Numbered from the stretch's first letter, positions 53,341 through 61,991 are shown. The stretch is DNA of 64,000 nt from VAZQ01 sp963841705 (GCA_963841705.1 CAWJDY010000023.1:128927-192926), one strand, 5' to 3'. Numbers and translations are program-made. Notes: generated by a model not told the origin, from the letters alone.

Positions 53341-53641
53341 CTAGGGAGTGGTGATCGCGACGTTGGGTCATGAAATCGCTGGTCATTTCCCTGTTATTTC
53401 CTGTTCTTGCCTGTTCCGGATCCTGCCATTTCGGCAGATGTCCTTGCTGGTACTCGCTTTTTTGCAGGTTTTGGATGTCGCCCCGCCCCCCTTTACAGGG
53501 ATTTGCAGGCAGGGGAAGCCAATGGCACCCGCCCCAACACCGATAATGGGCTTTCAAACCTGCTTTAGCACGAGGCCGACGTTTCGGTAACTACTGTAGT
53601 AGTGCGTATTCGAGGTTCTAATCATATCGCCGCATCAATCA

Positions 53642-53752
53642 ACCTCGTCCTGAGGAGCGCGCTTGCGCGCGTCTCGAAGCCTCGTCCTGAGGAGCGCCGC
53701 GCTTCTCAGGATGAGGCGTTCGAGACGGCGCTCCGCCCTCCCCAGGATGAGG
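53642..53752. repeat. Dispersed CCTCGTCCTGAGGAGC repeat
   Basis: Two direct CCTCGTCCTGAGGAGCGC units, followed by the inverse CTCAGGATGAGG and, further on, CCAGGATGAGG. This palindromic family (CCTCATCCTGAGGAGC...CTCAGGATGAGG) is very common in Bradyrhizobium and Rhodopseudomonas relatives. Confidence 0.75.
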
Positions 53753-53883
53753 TCTGTGGGATTAAGCTCCGCCTGCTTGGCGATTGTCCTCAATTCAGAG
53801 ACACAGCGTCTATAAAGTAGCGGATTGTCTCCTGCCCGCTGCCCGCAATATTGAGCCGCAGACCAGGCATTCGGAGAGCATCC

Positions 53884-54585
53884 ATGATCACCCAGCGACC
53901 TGCCGCCGAGCGCGGAACCGACAATCTCGGCTGGCTGGACAGCCGCCACACCTTCTCGTTCGGCCACTACTACGATCCCAAGCACATGGGCTTCGGTCCG
54001 CTGCGGGTGATCAATGAGGATCGCGTGCGTCCCGGCGCCGGGTTCGACACCCACGGGCACCGGGACATGGAGATCATCTCCTACGTTCTCGAAGGCGCTC
54101 TCGAGCACAAGGACAGCATCGGTACCGGGTCGGTGATCAGGCCCGGCGACATCCAGGTGATGTCGGCCGGTACCGGAATTCGGCATAGCGAGTTCAACCA
54201 CTCGCAAACCGAGCCGGTGCACTTCCTGCAGATATGGGTGCTGCCCGACCGCGAGGGCCTTACCCCGCGATACGACCAGAAAACCTTCCCGCAATCCGCA
54301 AAGCGGGGACAGTTGCGTCTCGTCGGCTCGCCCGATGGGCGCGCCGGCTCCATACTCATTCATCAGGACGTTGAAATCTATGACGCGCTGCTCGGCAGCA
54401 GCATCTCGGTCAAGCACCAGTTGAGGCCTGGCCGCAAGAGCTGGGTTCAGATCGTGCGCGGATCGGTGGACGTCAACGGCAAAGCCGCAGGCGCCGGCGA
54501 CGGAGTAGCGCTGGAAGACGAAGCAGGCTTGACCATCACCGCACGCGAGGACAATTCTGAAATCCTCGCATTCGATTTGCCATAG
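53884..54585 (+). CDS. Pirin-family bicupin protein (YhhW-like)
   Basis: A 233-residue pirin-like protein. The N-terminal cupin has HTFSFGHYYDPKHMGFGPLR, DTHGHRDMEIISYVLEG and AGTGIRHSEFNHS, giving the three-histidine plus glutamate metal site. The C-terminal cupin is degenerate, as usual. E. coli YhhW of this family is a quercetinase; other pirins act as redox-sensing regulators. GGAGAG lies before ATG 53884; the frame opens at 53851 without a better start. Standalone. Confidence 0.88.
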   Translation: MITQRPAAERGTDNLGWLDSRHTFSFGHYYDPKHMGFGPLRVINEDRVRPGAGFDTHGHRDMEIISYVLEGALEHKDSIGTGSVIRPGDIQVMSAGTGIRHSEFNHSQTEPVHFLQIWVLPDREGLTPRYDQKTFPQSAKRGQLRLVGSPDGRAGSILIHQDVEIYDALLGSSISVKHQLRPGRKSWVQIVRGSVDVNGKAAGAGDGVALEDEAGLTITAREDNSEILAFDLP

Positions 54586-54627
54586 CTGAAACGAGCCGGC
54601 GGTCGCCGCAACGCCCGTGGCGGCAGT

Positions 54628-54698
54628 CGTAGCCCGCATGAGCGCAGCGAAATGCGGAGGAGCCGGACCCGGATCTCGCTTCGCTCATCCGGGCTACG
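54628..54698. repeat. Dispersed palindrome (GTAGCCCG type)
   Basis: CGTAGCCCGCATGAGCGCAG at 54628 pairs in reverse with CGCTTCGCTCATCCGGGCTACG ending at 54698. This is another well-known palindromic family of Bradyrhizobium-like genomes. Confidence 0.7.
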
Positions 54699-54836
54699 AA
54701 GTGCTGGCAGCGTGCTATGTTCACTGCGGATGAACGCCAACACGCTTTCAGATCGACGGCGCGCACAAGTTGACACACCTGATTGCCGCCGACCGCGACT
54801 AGAGCGGATACGCTGAAATCGAATCGCGTTCGAGCC

Positions 54837-55002
54837 GTAGGTGGGCAAAGGCGCGCGCACCTCATTCCTTTCGGCATTCTCACAATTCTTGCGCGCGCCG
54901 TGCCCACGCGGAGACGACGAGGAGCCGGAACCGCGTGGGCACGGCGCGCAAAACTTTATGACAAGCGGAGATATTGGAGGGGCGCGCCTTTGCCCACCCT
55001 AC
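54837..55002. repeat. Dispersed palindromic element, copy 2
   Basis: Same build as 42040-42203: GTAGGTGGGCAAAGGCGCGC at the left, GGCGCGCCTTTGCCCACCC at the right, and a central pair CGTGCCCACGCGG / CCGCGTGGGCACGG. It abuts the left edge of the 4.5-kb tandem duplication. Confidence 0.75.
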
Positions 55003-55137
55003 CGGTCCGGACATGCTCTAAGCCGGGCGGCGTCACATCGTGACCTCCGCAAACATCATCACTGACGCGCGCGGTCCCGACATGATAGAGGTCGGACGGA
55101 CAATTTGGATCGGCCAAAAACCAGCGGCGCCGCCCCG

Positions 55138-56155
55138 ATGCCGGAACAGAAGGTTGCAAATCTCGCGCTCCAGGGCGGCGGCACCCATGGCGCCTTCACC
55201 TGGGGGGTTCTCCAGCGCCTGCTGGAGGAGCCCCGGTTTGAGATCGACGGGGTAAGCGCGACCAGCGCCGGCGCGATGAACGCCGTCATTCTCGCGCACG
55301 GGCTCACGCTCGGCGGTCGGGACGGCGCGATGGCTGCGCTTGCGAGCTTCTGGCAGCGGGTGGCGAGCCTCGCCAAGAGAAGCTTTCTGCAACCCTCCTG
55401 GTACGACCGGATCACCGGTAACGAGGGGCTTGAACACTCCCCGAGCTACGTCTTCTTCGACATGCTCTCACGGGTGTTTTCGCCCTATCAGCTCAATCCG
55501 TTCAACTACGATCCGCTGCGCTCGCTGCTCGAGGAGATGGTCGATTTCGAGCGTCTGCGCCGCGAATGCGCCGTCAAGCTGTTTCCTGTGCGCGACCAAT
55601 GTACGCACCGGCAAGGTTCGCGTTTTCACCAACGAGGAAATCAGCGTGACCCACGTGCTCGCCTCGGCCTGCCTGCCGCATCTCGCCCAAGCGGTGGAGA
55701 TCGACGGAGAGCATTTCTGGGACGGCGGCTATACGGGAAATCCTGCGCTCTTTCCGCTGATCTACAGTAGTCAGTCCCGCGACATCGTCGTCGTTCACGT
55801 CAACCCCACGGAGCGGCCTGAAATCCCCAGGACGGCGCCGGAGATCATAAATCGCGTCAATGAGATCAGCTTCAACTCCTCTCTCTTTCGCGAGATGCGG
55901 GCGATCGCATTCGTCACCAGGCTCATCGACGAAGGCAAGATCAACGACGGCAGCCTCCGGCGCATGCTGATTCACGCCATCGACGCCGATGACGTGATGC
56001 AGAAGCTTGGGGTGACGAGCAAGCTCAATGCCGACCGCGATTTTCTGCTCCGGCTGCACGACGTCGGACGCAGCCGCGCCGATCAGTGGCTGCGATCTCA
56101 TCTCGATATGATCGGAGTGAAATCGACCGTCGACATTCGGACCAAATATTTGTGA
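55138..56155 (+). pseudogene. Patatin-like phospholipase, frameshifted copy
   Basis: Same gene as at 59635. Near 55574 this copy reads GTTTCCTGTGCGCGACCAAT where the other reads GTTTCTCTGTGCCACCAAT, one base longer here. The frame therefore leaves FLCATNVRTGKV for an unrelated reading and ends at 55770. The N-terminal nucleophile region (LALQGGGTHGAFTWG, ATSAGAMNA) is intact, but the catalytic aspartate in DGGYTGNPALF falls out of frame. A restart covering the second half is open (to 56155) but lacks the nucleophile. Not expected to be active. Confidence 0.85.
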
Positions 56156-56167
56156 GGACTGAGCGAC

Positions 56168-56407
56168 CGTAGGGTGGGTTAGCTGTACAAGTCGGCTTGC
56201 CAGCCGACTTGTACGGCGTAACCCACCGCAAACCGCGACGCATCTGCCACTGCGGTCGTAATCCGTCCTCGTTTCCGCGCTCTACACTTTACGACTTCAC
56301 GGGCGATCTAGGGGCGGGTTTCAAACCCGCCCCGACAACTTCACCGGTGACGGTGGGTTACGCCATCGAGCCGGCCGGAGCCGCCTCGATGTCTAACCCA
56401 CCGTACG
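56168..56407. repeat. MITE-like palindromic element (unit 1)
   Basis: About 240 bp bounded by CGTAGGGTGGGTTAG (56168-56182) and CTAACCCACCGTACG (56393-56407), inverted copies with one mismatch. Inside are two further palindromes: TACAAGTCGGCTTGC / GCCGACTTGTA and GGGGCGGGTTTCAAACCCGCCCC (56311-56333). No coding potential. It follows the patatin stop by 13 bp. Confidence 0.65.
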
Positions 56408-56419
56408 CGGCTGGGGCTC

Positions 56420-56590
56420 TCAATCTGACAAGGCCGGAAATGACGGCGTTTGCGCGGCACTCAGGCCGTCGAGCTCGAGCGCCGCGGACTTGATCCTGGG
56501 AATGAGCTCGCGGCCGAACTCGATCGCGTCGTTGAGCGGATCAAAGCCGCGGATCAGGAAGGAATCGGCGCCGAGGCGGCAATGGCGCTA
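56420..56590 (-). pseudogene. C-terminal remnant of an SsuD-like flavin monooxygenase
   Basis: On the minus strand, RLGADSFLIRGFDPLNDAIE then FGRELIPRIKSAALELDGL matches the C-terminal end of alkanesulfonate-monooxygenase (LLM) proteins and ends at a TGA (56422-56420). A TAG lies just upstream in the same frame and the rest of the gene is absent. Confidence 0.65.
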
Positions 56591-56655
56591 CTCGACACAA
56601 CCCGGCGGGCGGCGATATGTCAATGCAGCAGAGGCGTGAATGAGGCTCGACAGGG

Positions 56656-56874
56656 ATGACTAAACTTGCCGCTGGACTGGTCGGCTTGCTGATTGCGGCC
56701 ACGGTCACTGCGGCTTGCGCAGGCCCGAATTACCTCGTTTGGAGCATTGCGCACGAGCGCATGGTGATGGGGTGGAGATACGCGGAGCCGCGATGCGGCT
56801 GGACGGTCGGCGGCTATACCTGCTCGCCCCGCATGGCGATGCGAAGCTCGCACCACTACAGATCCAAGAATTGA
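56656..56874 (+). CDS. Small exported protein of unknown function
   Basis: A 72-residue protein: signal peptide KLAAGLVGLLIAATVTAACA, then PNYLVWSIAHERMVMGWRYA and a Cys/Trp-containing tail (CGWTVGGYTC). The two mature cysteines could pair. It ends 6 bp before the phosphodiesterase gene on the same strand and is probably co-transcribed. No family recognised. Confidence 0.5.
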   Translation: MTKLAAGLVGLLIAATVTAACAGPNYLVWSIAHERMVMGWRYAEPRCGWTVGGYTCSPRMAMRSSHHYRSKN

Positions 56875-56880
56875 AGCGCC

Positions 56881-57354
56881 ATGCCCTCAGCCGAGATTCG
56901 TGTGGGCCTCATTTCCGATACCCATGGGCTGCTTCGCCCCGAGGCGCTCACCGAGCTGCAAGGCTCGGACATCATCATTCATGCAGGCGACATCGGCAAA
57001 CCTGAGATCGTGCGGCGGCTTGCACAAATCGCGCCGACTTTTGCGGTGCGCGGCAACATCGATCACGGGGATTGGGTCGCCGCCTTTCCGCCAACGCAGC
57101 TGGTCGAAGTCGGAAGCCTCCAGTTTTTTGTCCTGCACGATGTGGCGCAGCTCGAGATCGATCCGGGCAAAGAGGGATTTGCAGCGGTGGTGTTCGGCCA
57201 CTCCCATAAGTCTGCGATCGAGACCCGGGCAGGAGTGCTGTTCTTCAATCCCGGCAGCGCGGGGCCTCGCCGTTTCGCGCTCCCCGTAACGGTCGGGCGA
57301 GCCTATGTGTCAGACCAGCGCATCCGTCCGGAAATCGTGCACCTGCCGGCGTGA
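56881..57354 (+). CDS. YfcE/MJ0936-type metallophosphoesterase
   Basis: A 157-residue calcineurin-like phosphodiesterase. All five metal-binding blocks are seen: LISDTHG, IIHAGDIGK, AVRGNID, FVLHDV and VFGHSHK. The compact size fits the YfcE/MJ0936 group, which hydrolyses phosphodiesters with Mn or similar metals. No signal, so cytoplasmic. The protein is identical in unit 2. Natural substrate unknown. Confidence 0.88.
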   Translation: MPSAEIRVGLISDTHGLLRPEALTELQGSDIIIHAGDIGKPEIVRRLAQIAPTFAVRGNIDHGDWVAAFPPTQLVEVGSLQFFVLHDVAQLEIDPGKEGFAAVVFGHSHKSAIETRAGVLFFNPGSAGPRRFALPVTVGRAYVSDQRIRPEIVHLPA

Positions 57355-57368
57355 GGCCGGCCTTATCG

Positions 57369-57496
57369 GTTGTCATCGTCCGCGCGCAGCCTCACGCCCG
57401 TCGTGCGCGGGCTTGACCCGCGCATCCATCTTTTTGAAAGAAGCCTTTTTGATGATGGATTGCCGGGTCAAGCCTGGTCAAGCCCGGCAATGACGA
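57369..57496. repeat. Dispersed palindromes (unit 1)
   Basis: CGTGCGCGGGCTTGACCCGCG and, further on, GATTGCCGGGTCAAGCCTGG with CCCGGCAATGACGA are palindromes of a type that I recall as dispersed in this bacterial order. They lie between convergent genes and may stop transcription from both sides. Confidence 0.6.
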
Positions 57497-57542
57497 GAGT
57501 TAGCGCGCAGCTAGGGACGAGCCCGCGCTTGACGGTGATGCA

Positions 57543-58334
57543 TCATTGCGGCTTCCACTCCCGTGCGAGCCGCTGCGCTTCCGCGATCTGGGCGGGAGTC
57601 ATCTGCAGCGCCACCGCCTCCCGGCTGCTGATCGCCAGGTTGCGACCCCGAGTGTCCGAAGCTGGAAAGCGCGCAGCTGCGAGATTGAACCACATGTGCG
57701 CGGCCACAAGGTCGCGCTTGCCGCCATCATCGCCGTCTGCGTACGACAGACCGAGGTTGTACTCGGCCTGCGGGTTACCCTGCTCGGCGGCTAATTGATA
57801 AAAGTGGACCGCCTTCGCGTGGTCCTGCGGCACGCCTTGGCCCTCGCTGTACATGACGCCGAGATTGAACTGCGCGGTCGCGTCTCCGTGTTGGGCGGCA
57901 AGGCGAAACCATTTCGCTGCCTCGGCTTCATTTCGCGGAACGTCCTTGCTGCCGCGATAGTAGAGCAGCCCGAGGGTCGACTGCGCCCGGCTATCGCCCT
58001 GCTCGGCCAGCGGAAGCAAGCCGCGCAAAGCTGACTTGTAATTGCCCTTGTCGTAGGCGGCGTAGGCAGCTTCGACAGGCGAGCCGGTCAAGCCCAAAGG
58101 CGCAATGACACTGGCGATTCCATGCTTGATGGGCTCGTAGTAGACGCCGAGCACATATCCCAGGACCAGCATGGTGACAGCGACCGCAGACATCACGCCG
58201 CGGCCTCGGCGCTGCCAGTAGGTGGCAACCTCCCTGCAGCTCGCGAGCGCCATCTGCATGCGCGAGAGCTCCCGCTCCAGCTGGACCTCTTGCCGCCTGC
58301 CTCTGCCGATTCCAATTCGCTGCAACAATGACAT
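57543..58334 (-). CDS. Membrane-anchored Sel1-repeat protein
   Basis: A 263-residue protein from ATG 58334 (MSLLQRIGIGRGRRQEVQLE). A short coiled N-terminal segment precedes one span (VMSAVAVTMLVLGYVLGVYY, about residues 47-66). Four Sel1/TPR-like repeats follow (AQSTLGLLYYRGSKDVPRNE, AQFNLGVMYSEGQGVPQDHA, AEYNLGLSYADGDDGGKRDL). The repeats would face the periplasm and bind a protein partner. The open frame continues upstream to 58478 without support. A second copy is at 62037. Confidence 0.82.
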   Translation of the reverse strand: MSLLQRIGIGRGRRQEVQLERELSRMQMALASCREVATYWQRRGRGVMSAVAVTMLVLGYVLGVYYEPIKHGIASVIAPLGLTGSPVEAAYAAYDKGNYKSALRGLLPLAEQGDSRAQSTLGLLYYRGSKDVPRNEAEAAKWFRLAAQHGDATAQFNLGVMYSEGQGVPQDHAKAVHFYQLAAEQGNPQAEYNLGLSYADGDDGGKRDLVAAHMWFNLAAARFPASDTRGRNLAISSREAVALQMTPAQIAEAQRLAREWKPQ

Positions 58335-58425
58335 GCCGTTCCCGTGCCTTCTTCGCCGTTGGGCGCCTATTACGTAGTTATTCCGGGCGTTTGAAACAAT
58401 CTCGCGGGCTGCGGCGGTGGTCGAC

Positions 58426-59406
58426 TTATTCCGACCCCGCAAGTCCGGCGTGTTGCACCACCTCGCCCCAGCGCGCAACCTCCGTCCTGACGTAGGGGAT
58501 CAAATCTGCCGGTAACGGGGAGTTGATGGGAGTAACGCCAAGGTCAACAAATTGTTGCCGCACCTCGGCACTTCCGACAATGGCCCCCGTTTCGGCATGA
58601 AGCTTGTCGACGATCGCGCCTTGCGTATGCGCCGGCGCGACCAGCATCAACCATGCGACCGCGTCGAAACCCGGCACCCCTGCCTCGGCGATCGGCGGCA
58701 CATCGGGAATAGTGACAAAGCGTGTTGCCGAGGAGATGCCGAGCGCCACCGCCTTTCCGTCCCTGATGAGCGGCACTGCGGGCGCGAGATCGCAAAAGAG
58801 GATCGGCACATGCCCGGCGACCAGATCGTTGATCGCCTGCGCGGTGCCCTTGTACGGTACATGGGTCATCTCGATCCCGGTCATCATTTTCAGCAATTCG
58901 GTGTAGAGGTGCGGCGGGCCGCCGACCCCGCTTGATCCGAACGAAAGTTGCCCGGGTCGCGCCTTGGCCAACGCGATCAATTGAGCGAGCGAGCTGACCC
59001 CCAGCGAGGGATGAACGATCAGCACAAACGGCACCCTTGCTATGAGCGCAATCGGCGCAAAATCGGTCACGGGATCGTAAGGCAGCTTCTTGTGGAGGGT
59101 GACCTGAATGGCAAGCTGGGTGCTGGTGCCGAGAAAGAGGGTGTATCCGTCAGGCGCGCTCTTTGCGACCGAGTTGGCCGCTATGACCCCGCCCGCTCCC
59201 AGGCGGTTCTCGACCACGAATGACTGGCCGAGCCGAATGCCCAGCTTCTGCGCCAGGAGGCGCGCCACCAGATCGGCGCCGCCTCCCGCCGCGTACGGGG
59301 CCACGAGCGTGACCGGACGCGCGGGATAGTCCTGCGCCTTCCCATCCGATGCGAGCCCGCTCAACACCGCAGCGAGAAATGCGCTGATTAATCCTACCCG
59401 GTGCAT
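58426..59406 (-). CDS. TctC/Bug-family substrate-binding protein
   Basis: A 326-residue periplasmic binding protein of tripartite tricarboxylate transporters. ATG 59406 follows AAGGAGAG. The signal peptide is MHRVGLISAFLAAVLSGLAS. Family motifs are YPARPVTLVAPYAAGGGADL, FVVENRLGAGGVIAA, APDGYTLFLG, SFGSSGVGGPPHLYTELLK and HVPYKGTAQAINDLVAGHVP. The frame continues to 59889 across the duplication joint, but that is read-through of repeated sequence. No TctA/TctB membrane genes are near, as usual for the many orphan Bug proteins of this group. Ligand probably a carboxylate. Confidence 0.9.
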   Translation of the reverse strand: MHRVGLISAFLAAVLSGLASDGKAQDYPARPVTLVAPYAAGGGADLVARLLAQKLGIRLGQSFVVENRLGAGGVIAANSVAKSAPDGYTLFLGTSTQLAIQVTLHKKLPYDPVTDFAPIALIARVPFVLIVHPSLGVSSLAQLIALAKARPGQLSFGSSGVGGPPHLYTELLKMMTGIEMTHVPYKGTAQAINDLVAGHVPILFCDLAPAVPLIRDGKAVALGISSATRFVTIPDVPPIAEAGVPGFDAVAWLMLVAPAHTQGAIVDKLHAETGAIVGSAEVRQQFVDLGVTPINSPLPADLIPYVRTEVARWGEVVQHAGLAGSE

Positions 59407-59634
59407 CGGCGTGTTGCTCTCCTTCTGCTCACGAGAGCGCGCGGCCCGCGGCACAAGTCCGCACCCCGAGCCGGTGTGCCGTAGCTTAGCACCGGCACCG
59501 GTCCGGACATGCTCTAAGCCGGGCGGCGTCACATCGTGACCTCCGCAAACATCATCGCTGACGCGCGCGGTCCCGACATGATAGAGGTTCGGACGGACAA
59601 TTTGGATCGGCCAAAAACCAGCGGCGCCGCCCCG

Positions 59635-60651
59635 ATGCCGGAACAGAAGGTTGCAAATCTCGCGCTCCAGGGCGGCGGCACCCATGGCGCCTTCACCTGG
59701 GGGGTTCTCCAGCGCCTGCTGGAGGAGCCCCGGTTTGAGATCGACGGGGTAAGCGCGACCAGCGCCGGCGCGATGAACGCCGTCATTCTCGCGCACGGGC
59801 TCACGCTCGGCGGGCGGGACGGCGCGATGGCTGCGCTTGCGAGCTTCTGGCAGCGGGTGGCGAGCCTCGCCAAGAGAAGCTTTCTGCAACCCTCATGGTA
59901 CGACCGGATCAGCGGCAACGAGGGGCTTGAACACTCCCCGAGCTACGTCTTTTTCGACATGCTCTCACGGGTGTTTTCGCCCTATCAGCTCAATCCCTTC
60001 AACTACGATCCGCTGCGCTCGCTGCTCGAGGAGATGGTCGATTTCGAGCGGCTGCGCCGCGAATGCGCCGTCAAGCTGTTTCTCTGTGCCACCAATGTGC
60101 GCACCGGCAAGGTTCGCGTTTTCACCAACGAGGAAATCAGCGTAACGCATGTGCTGGCCTCGGCCTGCCTGCCGCATCTCGCCCAGGCGGTGGAGATCGA
60201 CGGAGAACATTTCTGGGACGGCGGCTATACGGGAAATCCTGCGCTCTTTCCGCTGATCTACAGTTGTCATTCCCGCGACATCGTCGTCGTTCACGTCAAC
60301 CCCACGGAGCGGCCTGAAATCCCCAGGACGGCGCCGGAGATCATAAATCGCGTCAATGAGATCAGCTTCAACTCCTCTCTCTTTCGCGAGATGCGGGCGA
60401 TCGCATTCGTCACCAGGCTCATCGATGAAGGCAAGATCAACGACGGCAGCCTCCGGCGCATGCTGATTCACGCCATCGACGCCGATGACGTGATGCAGAA
60501 GCTTGGGGTGACGAGCAAGCTCAATGCCGACCGCGATTTTCTGCTCCGGCTGCACGACGTCGGACGCAGCCGCGCCGATCAGTGGCTGCGATCTCATCTC
60601 GATATGATCGGAGTGAAATCGACCGTCGACATTCGGACCAAATATTTGTGA
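59635..60651 (+). CDS. Patatin-like phospholipase, intact copy
   Basis: A 338-residue patatin-fold lipid acyl hydrolase. ATG 59635 gives MPEQKVANLALQGGGTHGAF. The oxyanion glycine loop is QGGGTHG. The nucleophile elbow reads ATSAGA, with alanine where most family members have glycine (GxSxG). The catalytic aspartate is in DGGYTGNPALFPL. The frame is open from 59536 but the earlier part lacks family character. There is no signal peptide, so it acts in the cytoplasm or is released by other means. Substrate likely phospholipid or acylglycerol. The tandem partner at 55138 is broken. Confidence 0.88.
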   Translation: MPEQKVANLALQGGGTHGAFTWGVLQRLLEEPRFEIDGVSATSAGAMNAVILAHGLTLGGRDGAMAALASFWQRVASLAKRSFLQPSWYDRISGNEGLEHSPSYVFFDMLSRVFSPYQLNPFNYDPLRSLLEEMVDFERLRRECAVKLFLCATNVRTGKVRVFTNEEISVTHVLASACLPHLAQAVEIDGEHFWDGGYTGNPALFPLIYSCHSRDIVVVHVNPTERPEIPRTAPEIINRVNEISFNSSLFREMRAIAFVTRLIDEGKINDGSLRRMLIHAIDADDVMQKLGVTSKLNADRDFLLRLHDVGRSRADQWLRSHLDMIGVKSTVDIRTKYL

Positions 60652-60663
60652 GGACTGAGCGAC

Positions 60664-60903
60664 CGTAGGGTGGGTTAGCTGTACAAGTCGGCTTGCCAGC
60701 CGACTTGTACGGCGTAACCCACCGCAAACCGCGACGCATCTGCCACTGCGGTCGTAATCCGTCCTCGTTTCCGCGCTCTACACTTTACGACTTCACGGGC
60801 GATCTAGGGGCGGGTTTCAAACCCGCCCCGACAACTTCACCGGTGACGGTGGGTTACGCCATCGAGCCGGCCGGAGCCGCCTCGATGTCTAACCCACCCT
60901 ACG
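60664..60903. repeat. MITE-like palindromic element (unit 2)
   Basis: Copy of 56168-56407. Here the right end reads CTAACCCACCCTACG, a perfect inverse of the left end CGTAGGGTGGGTTAG, so the unit 1 mismatch is a later change there. Confidence 0.65.
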
Positions 60904-60915
60904 CGGCTGGGGCTC

Positions 60916-61086
60916 TCAATCTGACAAGGCCGGAAATGACGGCGTTTGCGCGGCACTCAGGCCGTCGAGCTCGAGCGCCGCGGACTTGATCCTGGGAATG
61001 AGCTCGCGGCCGAACTCGATCGCGTCGTTGAGCGGATCAAAGCCGCGGATCAGGAAGGAATCGACGCCGAGGCGGCAATGGCGCTA
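60916..61086 (-). pseudogene. SsuD-like remnant (unit 2)
   Basis: Second copy of the flavin-monooxygenase C-terminal fragment described at 56420. One substitution in this stretch (GGCGCC to GACGCC on the plus strand near 61069) changes GADSF to GVDSF. Equally non-functional. Confidence 0.65.
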
Positions 61087-61151
61087 CTCGACACAACCCG
61101 GCGAGCGGCGATATGTCAATGCAGCAGAGGCGTGAATGAGGCTCGACAGGG

Positions 61152-61370
61152 ATGACTAAACTCGCCGCTGGACTGGTCGGCTTCCTGATTGCGGCCACGG
61201 TCACTGCGGCTTGCGCAGGCCCGAACTACCTCGTTTGGAGCATTGCGCACGAGCGCATGGTGATGGGGTGGAGATACGCGGAGCCGCGATGCGGCTGGAC
61301 GGTCGGCGGCTATACCTGCTCGCCCCGCATGGCGATGCGAAGCTCGCACCACTACAGATCCAAGAATTGA
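61152..61370 (+). CDS. Small exported protein of unknown function (unit 2)
   Basis: Copy of the gene at 56656, with one change in the signal peptide core (LVGFLIAATV instead of LVGLLIAATV). The rest is identical by eye. It precedes the phosphodiesterase gene by 6 bp. Confidence 0.5.
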   Translation: MTKLAAGLVGFLIAATVTAACAGPNYLVWSIAHERMVMGWRYAEPRCGWTVGGYTCSPRMAMRSSHHYRSKN

Positions 61371-61376
61371 AGCGCC

Positions 61377-61850
61377 ATGCCCTCAGCCGAGATTCGTGTG
61401 GGCCTCATTTCCGATACCCATGGGCTGCTTCGCCCCGAGGCGCTCACCGAGCTGCAAGGCTCGGACATCATCATTCATGCAGGCGACATCGGCAAACCTG
61501 AGATCGTGCGGCGGCTTGCACAAATCGCGCCGACTTTTGCGGTGCGCGGCAACATCGATCACGGGGATTGGGTCGCCGCCTTTCCGCCAACGCAGCTGGT
61601 CGAAGTCGGAAGCCTCCAGTTTTTTGTCCTGCACGATGTGGCGCAGCTCGAGATCGATCCGGGCAAAGAGGGATTTGCAGCGGTGGTGTTCGGCCACTCC
61701 CATAAGTCTGCGATCGAGACCCGGGCAGGAGTGCTGTTCTTCAATCCCGGCAGCGCGGGGCCTCGCCGTTTCGCGCTCCCCGTAACGGTCGGGCGAGCCT
61801 ATGTGTCAGACCAGCGCATCCGTCCGGAAATCGTGCACCTGCCGGCGTGA
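61377..61850 (+). CDS. YfcE/MJ0936-type metallophosphoesterase (unit 2)
   Basis: Protein identical to that at 56881: 157 residues, with LISDTHG, HAGDIGK, VRGNID and GHSHK metal motifs. Both copies appear functional, so gene dosage is doubled. Same context as unit 1. Confidence 0.88.
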   Translation: MPSAEIRVGLISDTHGLLRPEALTELQGSDIIIHAGDIGKPEIVRRLAQIAPTFAVRGNIDHGDWVAAFPPTQLVEVGSLQFFVLHDVAQLEIDPGKEGFAAVVFGHSHKSAIETRAGVLFFNPGSAGPRRFALPVTVGRAYVSDQRIRPEIVHLPA

Positions 61851-61864
61851 GGCCGGCCTTATCG

Positions 61865-61991
61865 GTTGTCATCGTCCGCGCGCAGCCTCACGCCCGTCGT
61901 GCGCGGGCTTGACCCGCGCATCCATCTTTTTGAAAGAAGCCTTTTTGATGATGGATTGCCGGGTCAAGCCTGGTCAAGCCCGGCAATGACG
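61865..61991. repeat. Dispersed palindromes (unit 2)
   Basis: Copy of 57369-57496. The sequence just after it lost two bases relative to unit 1 (GCAGCGGGACG here, GCAGCTAGGGACG there). Confidence 0.6.

Larger units (their letters stand above)
52816..53883. other. Repeat-rich region without a complete gene
   Basis: Contains a stem-loop at 52868-52890 (GCGCGGGAAA TTC TTTCTCGCGC). An inverted pair, ATAACCAA near 52916 and TTGGTTAT near 52953, flanks AT-rich sequence. A consensus-like promoter is at 53047, a DUF5681-like fragment at 53206 and a dispersed repeat at 53642. AT content is higher than in surrounding genes. It looks like a worn integration or phage-derived patch. Confidence 0.5.
55001..59496 (+). 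repeat. 4.5-kb tandem duplication, unit 1
   Basis: 4496 bp from ACCGGTCCGGACATGC to GTAGCTTAGCACCGGC, repeated directly and without a gap as unit 2 (59497-63990, 4494 bp). The length difference is fully explained by three small indels that I can see: one base near 55091, one near 55574 and two near 57510. Short ACCGG is shared at both edges. It carries a patatin gene (broken here), an SsuD remnant, a small exported protein, a phosphodiesterase, a Sel1 protein and a TctC-type protein. Confidence 0.95.

Noticed and set aside
58426..59889. A 487-residue open frame joining a patatin-antisense stretch to the TctC protein
   Set aside because: It reads through the duplication joint on the minus strand. 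The first 160 residues are antisense to the patatin gene; the real start is ATG 59406 with a ribosome site and signal peptide.
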